Source: JBEKHT01 sp049511715
GTDB taxonomy: Bacteria; Chloroflexota; Anaerolineae; Anaerolineales; RBG-16-64-43
Direction of reading: 5' to 3'
Assembly: GCA_049511715.1 (NCBI GenBank)
Contig: JBEKXU010000013.1
Coordinates: 21,687 to 85,686 of the forward strand
DNA: 64,000 nt
Shown: positions 7,843 to 16,467 of the stretch, piece by piece
Position numbering within the stretch: the first letter of the stretch is position 1
Layout: every line of letters begins with the position of its first letter
Notes under the pieces: model-generated
Told to the model about the DNA's origin: nothing
What the model saw: the letters and a program-made list of their open reading frames with translations, nothing else
The model's database searches: none
Made by a program: the position numbers and the translations under genes

Positions 7843-8547
7843 TTTCTCCTCCCCGGCCGCCCCTCTTTCCGGCCTTTTTGCTCGAACTGCCACCCCAAGC
7901 CCTTTGAGATTGTACAACCATCCCTCGGTAGCGGAGGCGGAATAGTCCGTCCCCCAAGTCCTGCGGGCGGCGGCGCCGCATTTCTGGACGGAGCAACCCC
8001 CGCCCCTTATGGCCAGCCAGGCTCTCCATGAAGCCATTGGAATCCCTGCAGGTTGGGAATGGCTCTTGGTGCCCTTCTCCGCCTTCGCCTTTGAGACAGA
8101 GGGGCCTCAGGGAAGGCTGGCCCTTGCGGGACCCCGAGGAACCCCGGATCTGTCCAGTCCCAGGAAGACCCGGTGAGTGTTGTCGGCTGCAGGGGCGTGT
8201 CCCAGCCGGGGGCCTGGCTGCAATCACTGTCGCCAACACCCTGGCCATCGCGCATCAGGGGTGTCCGCCTCCGGAGCGCGCTGCTGAGCGAGTGGCATCC
8301 CCCGATGTGCCAACGAGACCTTGTGCGGGGTGGTTCCCTCATCCCCATCAAATCAGCTTGACAGAGATGGGCTCAGAATGTATTAAGGATGCTCTCATTC
8401 GTTGGCGCCATCGGCAGGCGCTGCCCCGGTCGACGTTCGCTACGCCGATTTGTGTCTTCCACCGGTGGCGGGGACCAGAGCGCGGGGCAAACCCACATCC
8501 CGTGGCGGTCGCTCGGGCCGCAAATTGTCCATTCCTCGGAGGCTCCC
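7843..8547. other. Intergenic, promoter only
   Basis: Divergent spacer of about 700 bases. Apart from the rightward promoter at 8358-8386 nothing is recognised; the open frames in it lack ribosome sites. Confidence 0.55.
8358..8386 (+). promoter_or_regulatory. Sigma-70 type promoter for the secreted-protein pair
   Basis: TTGACA (8358-8363), a 17-base spacer and TATTAA (8381-8386). Predicted start near 8393 gives a leader of about 155 bases before the lipoprotein ATG. Confidence 0.6.
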
Positions 8548-9165
8548 ATGAAGAAGGTGAACCAGCGATCCTCCTCACCCAGGTCCTCCCGTGCAACCCT
8601 CGGCTCTCTTGCCCCGGTCGGGATCGGCCTGCTGCTTGCAATCGTCTTGATCTCCTTGGCGTGCAATCTGCCGACCGCCTTGGGGCTGAAAATGCCGGGG
8701 AGCGCCACGGCCACCCCGCCCATGTCCCTCCAGGAGGCCCTGGCCGTCCCCCCGCGTGACGACCGACCTGAAATCCTCAAGCAGATGGGCTATCCCGACG
8801 CGTTTCGGATCATCTTCGAAGACCTGGGCTCCCAGACCGTCCGAAGGGAGGAATGGTCCTATTTCGACGAGCAGACCCGCTTCGACTTCATCGATGGAAC
8901 GCTGGTCGACACCGCTCGCATTGTTCCCACCCCGAACGGAACGATTTTCGCCAGCTACTACGATCCCTCGGCCTTCCAGGCTTATATGACCCTCGGCCAG
9001 GTCCAGGCCTTGTTCCCGGACCAGAAATTGCTTCAGGTCGACGCCGCCCAGGCCGGCGTGTCCGGCGGGCTGGTCGTGGCGGGCAACCAGATCCTGATGG
9101 GCTTTGATCAGGGCCAGCTCGTGTATGTCGAAACCCTGGTCCTGACCCCGGAGGGAAAATCATGA
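8548..9165 (+). CDS. Lipoprotein of unknown function
   Basis: A 205-residue protein with an N-terminal hydrophobic segment (residues about 24-39) ending in LISLACN, a lipobox, so it is probably anchored in the membrane and exposed outside. The folded part starts near residue 60 with RDDRPEILKQMGYPDAFRI and contains alternating hydrophobic strands; I do not recognise the family. GGAGG stands before the ATG at 8548. Its stop overlaps the start of the next gene (ATGA), so the two are translationally coupled and likely act together. The promoter at 8358-8386 should drive both. Confidence 0.75.
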   Translation: MKKVNQRSSSPRSSRATLGSLAPVGIGLLLAIVLISLACNLPTALGLKMPGSATATPPMSLQEALAVPPRDDRPEILKQMGYPDAFRIIFEDLGSQTVRREEWSYFDEQTRFDFIDGTLVDTARIVPTPNGTIFASYYDPSAFQAYMTLGQVQALFPDQKLLQVDAAQAGVSGGLVVAGNQILMGFDQGQLVYVETLVLTPEGKS

Positions 9166-10817
9166 AACTCTCGCCTCTATCGCGAATGGCCATCTCACTC
9201 CTGATCGCCCTGCTTGTGTCCGGGCCCGCCCTGCCGGTCCTGGCGCAGTCCCAGCTCCTTCCCCCCGAGCGCGGCCTCTCTTCCATGATCCCCCTCCTGG
9301 GCCTGGTCAGCGCCTGGATGCACCGCAACCGGACCTATCGCAACGCCAACGATTTCGAAGAGGACGAACAGGCCGAGTATGCGGACAAGCTGGCGGTACT
9401 GGAGCAGCAGCATCAAGATATGAAAGTATCACCGAATCCCAACGCCACTCAGGAAGAGCAGGAGGCTGCGTACGTCAAGAACAAGGCCGCGCTTGAACAG
9501 GAACAAAAACTGGCGATGGATTTCGCCGAATCCATTAAGGGGGGCGCCCGGCACGATTTCAACCAGGCTCTGAAAGACGAGATCATCAAGACGGTCCTGG
9601 CCACCGGGGTTGTCCAAAACCTCCTGGGAGATCTCGGCCAGGGTCTGCGCCAGGCGCAGGATCTGGTCAACAGCGCCCTGTCCCACCTAAAATCGAACGG
9701 GGACATCGGCGGTCAAGTCCAACAATTCAACAACAAGGCCCAGCTGCTTAAACTGGCGGCAGGCCTGATTGGCGGCGACGATGGGGATAACCTCAACCAG
9801 ACGGCCCAGGACATCATGGACAAGGTCAACGGCACGGAGAAAATTACCGAGGAAACCTTGACGGGGATCAAGCAGAAACTGGACAACGCCCAAGGCATCC
9901 TGCTGGGACTCCAGAATACGGACTACGTCCCCACCACAAGCGAGTTGACCAGCACCCTGGCCCTCCAACTGGTCGGGCTAGGTCAGGGCAACCCCACGAC
10001 CGACGCCATCCTCAACGTGCTCGGGTTCAAGGTCGGGTCCAGTCCGGAATCCCTTCGCCAACGCTGGGAGCAACTCCAAACTCAGGGATTCAGGGTGAGA
10101 TGCCGGGCCTGGAACAAGAACTGGATGGCCACGCTCAACACCCTCGCCGAGCAACTGTCAGTGGAGGAGTCGCCGACGGAGGAGGAAGTCGCCTGCAAGG
10201 AGGTCACCCCCGACGATCTCACCCAAACGGGGGGCGAAGTTGTTGCAGAGCCCTCGGCCACCACCAAGCAGGGCCCTGCCTCAGGGGCCACCGGCCAGCT
10301 AGGCCACTTCCAGAAGACGGACTGCGGGGTGGAGGGGCTGGATATCACCAATGCCCTGGTGGACTACAACACCCTCGACCCCAATAAAGGTCCCTATCTG
10401 GTCTGTCATAACGACGTGGGTGACGGTTTCTCAATCACCCCTTGGTCCGACCCTGTTCAGCTCATTGCTTTCTTCCAGAAAAAGTCGGCTGTTTTTCAGG
10501 GCTTCGTAGATCAGGCCAACCAGTGGAACTCCTTCCCGGGGCTCGACCCGGCTCTGATCCAACAAGTGACTTTTGTAAGGCACGACTCCAATCGCTATGT
10601 GGTCACGATCGTTGGTTACTCGAACGTTCAGAAGTGCGAAGAGGGCGATGGCTATGGAGAAGAAGCGATCGATGGGCGGTTTGCCGTCCAGATGGAGTAC
10701 ACCCTGGATGGAGACTGCGGCCCTTCAGATCCCAGTGCCTATCCCGCGATGATGCAGGAGCTGGAGGCCTCGGCCCTGACCGCAATTGCGCGCGTGGAAG
10801 GGAAGCCCAGCCCGTAG
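9162..10817 (+). CDS. Large secreted protein of unknown function
   Basis: A 551-residue protein with a cleavable signal peptide (hydrophobic residues about 10-28, ending VLAQS). It has a helical, highly charged region (residues about 60-130, rich in Glu/Gln/Lys and possibly coiled coil), a middle region rich in Asn/Gln/Leu (NGDIGGQVQQFNNKAQLL, QKLDNAQGILLGLQN), a Thr/Ala/Gly linker near 360-385, and a C-terminal domain with paired cysteines (KTDCGVEG, YLVCHND, VQKCEEGDG, DGDCGPS), plausibly disulphide-bonded. I do not recognise any domain. It overlaps the preceding lipoprotein gene by four bases (ATGA). No gene follows on this strand for 3 kb. Confidence 0.75.
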   Translation: MKLSPLSRMAISLLIALLVSGPALPVLAQSQLLPPERGLSSMIPLLGLVSAWMHRNRTYRNANDFEEDEQAEYADKLAVLEQQHQDMKVSPNPNATQEEQEAAYVKNKAALEQEQKLAMDFAESIKGGARHDFNQALKDEIIKTVLATGVVQNLLGDLGQGLRQAQDLVNSALSHLKSNGDIGGQVQQFNNKAQLLKLAAGLIGGDDGDNLNQTAQDIMDKVNGTEKITEETLTGIKQKLDNAQGILLGLQNTDYVPTTSELTSTLALQLVGLGQGNPTTDAILNVLGFKVGSSPESLRQRWEQLQTQGFRVRCRAWNKNWMATLNTLAEQLSVEESPTEEEVACKEVTPDDLTQTGGEVVAEPSATTKQGPASGATGQLGHFQKTDCGVEGLDITNALVDYNTLDPNKGPYLVCHNDVGDGFSITPWSDPVQLIAFFQKKSAVFQGFVDQANQWNSFPGLDPALIQQVTFVRHDSNRYVVTIVGYSNVQKCEEGDGYGEEAIDGRFAVQMEYTLDGDCGPSDPSAYPAMMQELEASALTAIARVEGKPSP

Positions 10818-10967
10818 TCGGACCGGAGAAGATGAGGACTTCTTCCACGAGATTCCGTGCGAGCGACTCTGAGATCGAGCGAGGATCGTGTGTGGATTGC
10901 TCCCCGTGGAGAAAAAAAGGGGGGATTGTCATTCCTCCTCCGGCCCTCCTCTTGCGGGGAAGAACGC

Positions 10968-11087
10968 TCAATCGCGACACGTGCGAACTCTCAACGTGAT
11001 GGCCGCCAGCACATACACCGCCGCCGCGAGGATGAGACACACGACCAGGCTCACCACTTCGAGAAACGAAATCCAGCCCATGACCAT
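10968..11087 (-). CDS. Possible 39-residue single-span membrane protein
   Basis: A short leftward frame, ATG 11087-11085 to TGA 10970-10968. The protein begins MVMGWISFLEVVSLVVCLIL, continues AAAVYVLAAITL and ends in a basic tail RVRTCRD. The pattern of one long hydrophobic span with a positive C-terminus is what a small membrane protein looks like. The ribosome site is weak (GGGGAA, about ten bases upstream) and I know no homologue, so it may be chance. Confidence 0.28.
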   Translation of the reverse strand: MVMGWISFLEVVSLVVCLILAAAVYVLAAITLRVRTCRD

Positions 11088-11144
11088 GTTTTAGGATTCC
11101 CCGTGCCACCCGGCCAGCCACTACCTCCGTGAAGGGGCTATGAA

Positions 11145-11171
11145 AAGGGCCGAACGATCCGTTCGGCCCTT
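11145..11171. terminator. Perfect 12-bp hairpin between convergent genes
   Basis: AAGGGCCGAACG (11145-11156) pairs without mismatch with CGTTCGGCCCTT (11160-11171) over a 3-base loop. It sits between convergent transcription units, which suits a two-way terminator, but neither side has a T-run. Confidence 0.45.
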
Positions 11172-11303
11172 GTGCCTCTGTATGTGGATTGTCTTCTCAC
11201 CCTGTTACGCCAGGGGCCAGCGGCTTTGCCCCCCCGCCCCACACGAGAAGCCCGCAAAGACGGCCTTCGCTGGGCAGGACCAGAAGCTCCGCCAAACCAC
11301 TCG

Positions 11304-11933
11304 CTAGGGGGTTGGGGTTCCAGAGGTTATCCCTTCCGCGCGAATGTAGAAAAGCTGAGTCTTTCCACTCGGCTGATCCGCGGTCGCAATGATTACGAGG
11401 GCCGTAAAGTTCTGTCCTTGGGTTTTTCCAAAGAGACAGAACGTCCCGGCTAAGGCTCCCCCAGGCACCGGCGTCCCGGCTAGCCCTTCTGAGGCGATCG
11501 CCGATGCGGTGTTGCCTGTGCTGCATGCCGTCTGCGAGTTGTCGTTCCAACCCGCGCGGGCCATACGATCCAGGGTGTAGAAGTTGCCAACTGCGTCAGG
11601 GCTCCGGGGGCTGGTGAAGGCCACGAAGCCCAGGCTGTTCAACTTGTTTCCCGCCTGCGCCTGACTCTGTGATTCCACCCCGCTCAAGAGGCCCTGGAGC
11701 ATCAGGTTCACCGCGGGAGGTAGGCTAACGTTGCTCTGTGTCGCGCCAGGGAAGCGTGGAACATCGGGCCAGAGCTGGGATACAGTAACCGCTGTCTCCC
11801 CCGTGGCCTTGTTGACGGCTGAATTGACCGCCGAGTTGACCGCTGAGTTCAAGACGTTGCAACTGAGGAGAGTGAGAACTGCCAAAGAGCCAAAGACCAT
11901 CATCGGGAGTTTCGACTTCGGTATCGATGCCAT
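11304..11933 (-). CDS. Lipoprotein, paralogue of the gene at 20737-21345
   Basis: A 209-residue protein. The signal peptide ends TLLSCNVLN (lipobox). Directly after it comes a tandem NSAV repeat (three copies of NSAV in a row), then a domain with VSQLWPDVPRFPGATQSNVS, FYTLDRMARAGWNDNSQTAC, TFCLFGKTQGQNFTALVI and KTQLFYIRAEG. The paralogue 9 kb to the right shares all these blocks, and even the 100 bases before the two starts are similar, so they arose by duplication. Family unknown to me; two conserved Cys could form a disulphide. The protein is probably extracytoplasmic. Confidence 0.82.
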   Translation of the reverse strand: MASIPKSKLPMMVFGSLAVLTLLSCNVLNSAVNSAVNSAVNKATGETAVTVSQLWPDVPRFPGATQSNVSLPPAVNLMLQGLLSGVESQSQAQAGNKLNSLGFVAFTSPRSPDAVGNFYTLDRMARAGWNDNSQTACSTGNTASAIASEGLAGTPVPGGALAGTFCLFGKTQGQNFTALVIIATADQPSGKTQLFYIRAEGITSGTPTP

Positions 11934-12875
11934 TGCGTGTCTCCGTGGAGTCTTGTTGAGGGCGTGGCCCCGTCATGCTTCGGGGGCCAAGCTCTAGTCG
12001 GATCGGCTGGATTGAGATTGGCGGCCTTCCCCCCAGAAGAACCAAGTCCCCCCAGCAAACGGTCTTGCTGCCATGCCTTTGGTGCGCCTGCTGCTGCCTA
12101 CCACGTTCCGAACAGGATTCTGGGCTGCCGGTATGGCCCTCGACCCACTGCGGTCACAACCCCCTCGAGCCGGCACCTCGCTCACTAGAAGGGGCCCCGC
12201 TTGGTTCAGATTCCTAGAATGGAGGTCAAGCCGGGAGAGACTAGTCGGGGGCCCAGGAAGGCCCCGCTATTGAACTTTGCCCCCGCCGCATGTCATGGGG
12301 TGCATCTCCTCTTACAGCGCAAGCTATGTGCGTCAGCCGCGCCAGCCCCTATCCGGAGCCTTGGCAGACTGCATACCAACAATTGACTATTATAGATTGT
12401 TTTTGTCTGGAATAAACTTGGCAGGAGATTAGAGAATGGTGGCAATTATTGGCGGAAATGTGAAAAATTGTCAGGCCACCCGCTTTCCGTGGGGACTTTG
12501 TCCCTGTGTCGTTAACCTTTGCCTACAGACCCCAGCTTGCCGAAGGGCTCCTGTTCTTGCCTACCACGGGACTGGACCTCGGCTCAAGCCTGTCCCCTCT
12601 CGGCCTCAAGAGGTCATAAGCCCCCGCAGGGCTCCAGCAGGACCCAAGCCTCTTTCGCCATCCTTCTTTGAGGGTTCCGGAACCTGGCCGGGTCTGAAAA
12701 CGCCGTGGACGCAGGCGCTGGCCGACGCGAGGTCAGCGCCTGTGCGGTCTCCCCCTAGGTAGATTGGCCCCCCTACACCAGGCCCCCAAATTCAATCCCC
12801 CCAGGGGACCGTTCGGAGCTCTGCCATTCCAATGAGGCTAGCCCGACGGAACCCGGGATTCCAAGAGGGCGCACC
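11934..12875. other. Intergenic with an AT-rich patch
   Basis: About 940 bases without a convincing gene. The first 110 bases resemble the upstream region of the paralogue at 21346-21460. Around 12380-12470 the sequence becomes AT-rich (TTGACTATTATAGATTG) and AGGAG lies nine bases before an ATG at 12436. The 108-codon frame there has the composition of non-coding DNA after its first 15 codons, so I do not call it. Confidence 0.5.
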
Positions 12876-13157
12876 CTAGGTCTCAAGTGAGCTCTCGAGC
12901 GCCTCAACCAATTCGAGGCAGGCATTGGCCACGTACAGCCTGGCCAATACCGTTGCGTACGCAGCCCCCAGCGCCACCACGATCGGGAGCACCAGAAACA
13001 GGCTCTGGAAGAAGGAGGAATTGAGGGCCCCATAGACATAGATCCCGACCAGGGACAGGAAGAGCAGCCCTCCCGCCATCCACGCATCTCTTCGGGACCC
13101 CTTCTGGCGGATTCGCAGCAGACTAGCATATTCCTTGAGTCGATCGTGTGTGGGCAT
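12876..13157 (-). CDS. Small two-span membrane protein, unknown function
   Basis: A 93-residue protein with a basic N-terminus (HDRLKEYASLLRIRQKGSRRD), two hydrophobic spans (about residues 27-46 and 52-75, the second containing FLVLPIVVALGAAYATVLA) and a short acidic tail. AAGGAG seven bases before the ATG at 13157 supports translation. No family recognised. It is a lone gene between long spacers. Confidence 0.62.
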   Translation of the reverse strand: MPTHDRLKEYASLLRIRQKGSRRDAWMAGGLLFLSLVGIYVYGALNSSFFQSLFLVLPIVVALGAAYATVLARLYVANACLELVEALESSLET

Positions 13158-13933
13158 GGCTCACTCCTTGACTGCAACTCGTCGAGTAAGAAATCCAGTT
13201 TATACCCAAGCCTTCTCCGGCGCCCTGAGGCGATCCCGCCCCCTAGACGTCCCACGGATCCCGGACCGGCCTCGAACGAGCCTTCTCCGCCCATGGGAAC
13301 TTGCTTTTTCGTCGAGACCGTGCGCTCCTCGACCCGCTCACCAGCCCGTGAAAGAGAATCAGCCAAATCCTAGCTTCAAGAGCGAGACCGGACCACCTCG
13401 CCTGCAGCGGAGGCATGATCGAGGGCTATTCAATGGCGACGGGAGCCAGGCCGATACCAATCGGAGTGATGCCGCGGCCCCGACCGAGGGGGCCGCGGCA
13501 TTCCGTTCCCTATCGGGGGATCGCCAGGAACCCAAACCGCCTGGCAAAGCAAGAACCGCAGACTTCCATTCCCGTGGCAGCCAAAGGATCCTATTTGCGA
13601 ACCCCAGTAGCCAGGGCTGGATGTTCGCAAGGATGGAGGCGGAGTCCAGTGTCGGCCGGAAAAGCGCGGCCCTGGGATTGGGTCGCGGGAGTCCCGGCCG
13701 GCGACCCAATAGGCAGAGCCGTCATCGGATTCACAATTTGTCGCCAGGATTCGAACGAAAAGCAGGCCGATTCGATAGCGTAAGCTCATGATATTAGAGG
13801 CCTCCAATTATCGGGAGCCTCTTTTTTATGTCCGGATTGCGGCGATTGACTGCGCGAGGATCAATTCCACAATAGAACCCTGGAGCATCTCCGGCTTAGG
13901 CGAACTAAATGGCGCACGGAGGCAGACTGAGCG
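13158..13933. other. Intergenic with a strong rightward terminator
   Basis: About 780 bases without a gene that I accept. It ends with the terminator at 13796-13827, whose upstream transcript is unknown. AGGATTCGAACG near 13748 resembles a tRNA T-loop but no tRNA folds on either strand. Frames crossing the region lack ribosome sites. Confidence 0.5.
13796..13827 (+). terminator. Intrinsic terminator
   Basis: AGAGGCCTCC (13796-13805) pairs with GGGAGCCTCT (13813-13822) with one mismatch and one G-T pair, loop AATTATC, followed by a run of six T counted from 13822. It has no obvious gene in front of it, hinting at an unseen RNA or a decayed gene upstream. Confidence 0.7.
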
Positions 13934-14683
13934 ATGGCCGATCTAGCAAGACTCTTGGAGGCATACTACGAGATTCTGGCCACGGAATTCGGTCGGCTCT
14001 GCACTTCGGGGCAGATACCCCATCATGGGGAACGCGGGAGGCTGCTCGAGGAGGCCCTATCTTCCTTTCTATCCCAAGTGCTACCTGCTCGTGTTGCGAT
14101 AGGGTCTGGTCAGATTGCAGGGTCCACAACGCCCGAGACTAGTAGCCAGACGGACGTCGTTCTTTATGATTCTGTGAAATTCCCCCTTCTGATCAACCAA
14201 GAGTCTTCTCAACTTTTCCTCACAGAATCGGTGCTGGCTGCTATTGAGGTGAAATCGACGCTCAACAAGGGGAAGGCAGAGGAGGGTTTCGAAGTCACTG
14301 CGTCTGCTAAGCGGCTCCCCAAATTCCCGCCGGGCACTTTCCCACCAACTCCGGGAATCCTTTTCGCCTATCGGACGGAATGGACGAAAGCCCCACGGCC
14401 ACTAGCTGAAATGCTCTACAAGCAAGTGCCGCTGTCTCTGGAGACAGCACCCGTCATGGTCTGCTCGCTGTACCCCGGATTCATCATTGCTGCGACCAAC
14501 GCGCTAGGCTATTCGGTGACTAACCTTGGCGCAATCCTGGCGGGAAGGGAGGAAGCGAACAGATTTCCCCCCAATATGTACGTGCTCATTCGACCTCTCG
14601 GCGCTATCGAAAAGCACGTGCTACTGTTCTTTTATCTGCTTATCGCTACTTATCTGAAGAGCACTCTTCAGGTGGATGACTGA
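13934..14683 (+). CDS. DUF6602-type protein with PD-(D/E)xK nuclease-like motif
   Basis: A 249-residue protein. The pattern HGERGRLLEEALSSFLSQVLP, then SQTDVVLYD (Asp74), then ESVLAAIEVKSTL (Glu105, Lys107) matches what I recall of DUF6602; Asp...Glu-x-Lys is the catalytic layout of PD-(D/E)xK nucleases. Such genes turn up in mobile and defence-rich regions, but no activity is established. The C-terminal third has a hydrophobic stretch (HVLLFFYLLIATYL). GGAGG about 11 bases before the ATG is the ribosome site. It is the first gene of an accessory segment that ends in decayed recombinase genes. Family assignment is from memory, not a search. Confidence 0.7.
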   Translation: MADLARLLEAYYEILATEFGRLCTSGQIPHHGERGRLLEEALSSFLSQVLPARVAIGSGQIAGSTTPETSSQTDVVLYDSVKFPLLINQESSQLFLTESVLAAIEVKSTLNKGKAEEGFEVTASAKRLPKFPPGTFPPTPGILFAYRTEWTKAPRPLAEMLYKQVPLSLETAPVMVCSLYPGFIIAATNALGYSVTNLGAILAGREEANRFPPNMYVLIRPLGAIEKHVLLFFYLLIATYLKSTLQVDD

Positions 14684-15014
14684 AGTTCAGGAACCGCCCC
14701 CTCAAAAGCGGTGAACGCGGTTCGCTTCGCCTAGCCTCCTCGCCGTGAAACTCATGGATCGCCAGAATCGGACGAATTTGGCCTCTTGGAGGCCTTCCAG
14801 CCAATGGGCGCATGGCACCCAAGATCCGCCCTGGGCGACGTTGTCTATCGTGTGGTGCGGTCCTAGAATAGAGGCCGCCGTTCGTGCGCCGTGCGGCAAC
14901 CTAGCCTTGCCGGTTCGGGGCGTAGACTTTAATGTTGTTAGGCAGCCGCCCATGATGGCCTTCGTCTCCCAAAAACAGGGACACCATCCATCACCAACGA
15001 TTGAGGAGACCCAC
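14684..15014. other. Intergenic inside the island, no gene recognised
   Basis: About 330 bases between the DUF6602-type gene and the membrane-protein gene. An in-frame extension of the latter spans it but has no ribosome site. Confidence 0.5.
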
Positions 15015-15374
15015 ATGGAAAGACGATATTCCGCGCTTCGGACAATCGGTTCCATTTACAAGTTTCTCGGCGGCGTCGTCCTCGCAATCACGATCCTTAT
15101 CGTTATTGGGTTTTGCTTCACCAGCGTGTTTGGCGGCACGGCGCTTGGCAACACCGCTCGCCAGTTAGGTGCAGGACCAGGCGCCGGAGGCGTGTTCACA
15201 CTTGCCGGGGTGATCCTCAGCATCGTGGCCGTACTAATTGGCGGAGGTATATCCCTAGGACTCTTTGCTCGTGGCGAGCAAATCTATCTATTCATCGCGC
15301 TGGAGGAGAACACCCGGGCCAATGCACTTGCTCTCCAGGCACTCGTGCCCGGGCGTGCAGAGGCTAAGCGTTAG
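15015..15374 (+). CDS. Two-span membrane protein, unknown function
   Basis: A 119-residue protein: basic N-terminus (MERRYSALRTIGSIYKF), first span GGVVLAITILIVIGFCF (about residues 19-38), a Gly-rich loop, second span VFTLAGVILSIVAVLIGGG (about 60-82), and a cytoplasmic amphipathic tail EENTRANALALQALV. TGAGGAG precedes the ATG at 15015 by six bases. No family recognised. It sits in the accessory segment between the DUF6602-type gene and the integrase remnant, and may be cargo. Confidence 0.62.
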   Translation: MERRYSALRTIGSIYKFLGGVVLAITILIVIGFCFTSVFGGTALGNTARQLGAGPGAGGVFTLAGVILSIVAVLIGGGISLGLFARGEQIYLFIALEENTRANALALQALVPGRAEAKR

Positions 15375-15488
15375 CGCCCGGGCTATTCCCCGCCACCAGT
15401 CCCGCGGCACGGGCCCTCCTAGACTTGTGCTGTCTGGAAGTCCGGAAAGCTCTCCCTGCATCGGCCCCTCAGCACAACCGAAGTCTAA

Positions 15489-15713
15489 CTGATCGTCCGC
15501 CAGGGAGCCGCAGGCGCAGGCATTGAACCAATATCGCCTCACGATTTCGGCAGGTCATTCGTCGGCCAAATGCTCGACAACGGACAGGACTTGTCCGTCG
15601 TTTCCAGTCTAGTCGGCCACTCATTCATCCTGACGACCAGCCGATATGATCGCCGGCCATTGGAATTGCAGAGAACTGCACTCGAGACCCTGCGCGTTCC
15701 ATGGCCGATGTAA
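15489..15713 (+). pseudogene. C-terminal remnant of a tyrosine integrase/recombinase
   Basis: Seventy-four codons with no start and a stop just upstream. The peptide shows AGIEPISPHDFGRS, LLDNG-like QMLDNGQDLSVVSSLVGHS and LTTSRYDRR, i.e. the C-terminal catalytic boxes of a phage-type tyrosine recombinase (HxxR, GHS, and the nucleophile Tyr in SRYD). The HxxR box reads H-D-F-G, so the second catalytic Arg is lost or displaced by one. It lacks the N-terminal and core domains. It is clearly a dead fragment that marks a past integration event. Confidence 0.78.
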
Positions 15714-15735
15714 GGCCACTCCAGAGGAGGATGCT

Positions 15736-16467
15736 ATGCCAGCGAATAACATCATTGATCCCCTTCCCGAGCAGATACTTGGCGTCCTGAAGAGTCTCGA
15801 TTTGGATATTGTGACTGCGGAAATCCATTGCAAAAGCGTCCATAGAAAAGACCCCCTTAAAATCCAAGATGAGGCGATTCTTTGCTGCCTAGAACATGGT
15901 GGAGATGTCGCCGCAGGCCTTGTAGTTGCAGTCAAGCAACGATTGTCTCGTTCCTCTTTCATCCTCACTGGGGCCCTGATGGAGACCCTCTTTTGGTCAC
16001 GATACGTTGCTCTTTCAGAGGAGAAAGCCCAAGTCTTTCTCGAGGCCGCGGAAAACGAGATGAGAAGGAACATGCGCTGTCTCTTGAAAGAGGAATACGC
16101 TCCGCTGGTCGAAAAGGATGGCAATGACAGGACTGCTGAGTACAAAGATCACCAAAGTTTCGCAGACATTCCCCGGGGGCCCTCCGTGGAGGATGTCGCC
16201 AGGGATGGGGGGCTTCACCAATACTATCGGGACTTCTATCCAACCTTTTCCTTCTATGTCCACCGCAAGACACTACCGGGTAGCGAACGTGCTGACCCTG
16301 AGCATGAAATGTATATATCGGCCACGACTGCGCATTCCCTTTTCATGGGCATCAACTTCATCGCGTACGAGTGGACTGAATTCCGCAGACAAGCCGACCA
16401 GAGTGCCCTCGACCGACTCCTGTGGCGGACGCCGCCCCACTCGACTAACCAGGGAGGCGAATCATGA
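15736..16467 (+). CDS. Uncharacterised protein, resembles DUF5677-type
   Basis: A 243-residue soluble, mostly helical protein. Recognisable patterns are RLSRSSFILTGALMETLFW, EKAQVFLEAAENEMRRNMR, and GGLHQYYRDFYPTFSFYVH, which recall the DUF5677 group of proteins found in islands; I am not certain of the family. GAGGAGG five bases before the ATG at 15736 gives a strong start. Its stop overlaps the start codon of the recombinase pseudogene (ATGA), so the two once formed an operon. No stop or frameshift is seen, unlike its neighbours. Confidence 0.6.
   Translation: MPANNIIDPLPEQILGVLKSLDLDIVTAEIHCKSVHRKDPLKIQDEAILCCLEHGGDVAAGLVVAVKQRLSRSSFILTGALMETLFWSRYVALSEEKAQVFLEAAENEMRRNMRCLLKEEYAPLVEKDGNDRTAEYKDHQSFADIPRGPSVEDVARDGGLHQYYRDFYPTFSFYVHRKTLPGSERADPEHEMYISATTAHSLFMGINFIAYEWTEFRRQADQSALDRLLWRTPPHSTNQGGES

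Larger units (their letters stand above)
10818..11303. other. Intergenic with a possible small gene and a hairpin
   Basis: Between two convergent lipoprotein-type genes. It holds the possible 39-codon leftward gene (10968-11087) and the 12-bp hairpin (11145-11171). Confidence 0.5.

Noticed and set aside
12436..12762. 108-codon frame with AGGAG and AT-rich upstream patch
   Set aside because: After the first residues the composition is that of non-coding DNA (Pro/Arg/Ser), with no domain; kept only as a note.
13740..13770. AGGATTCGAACG, possible tRNA or tRNA-derived attachment site at the island edge
   Set aside because: Neither strand gives paired T-stem or cloverleaf, and I found no matching copy near 18.1 kb.
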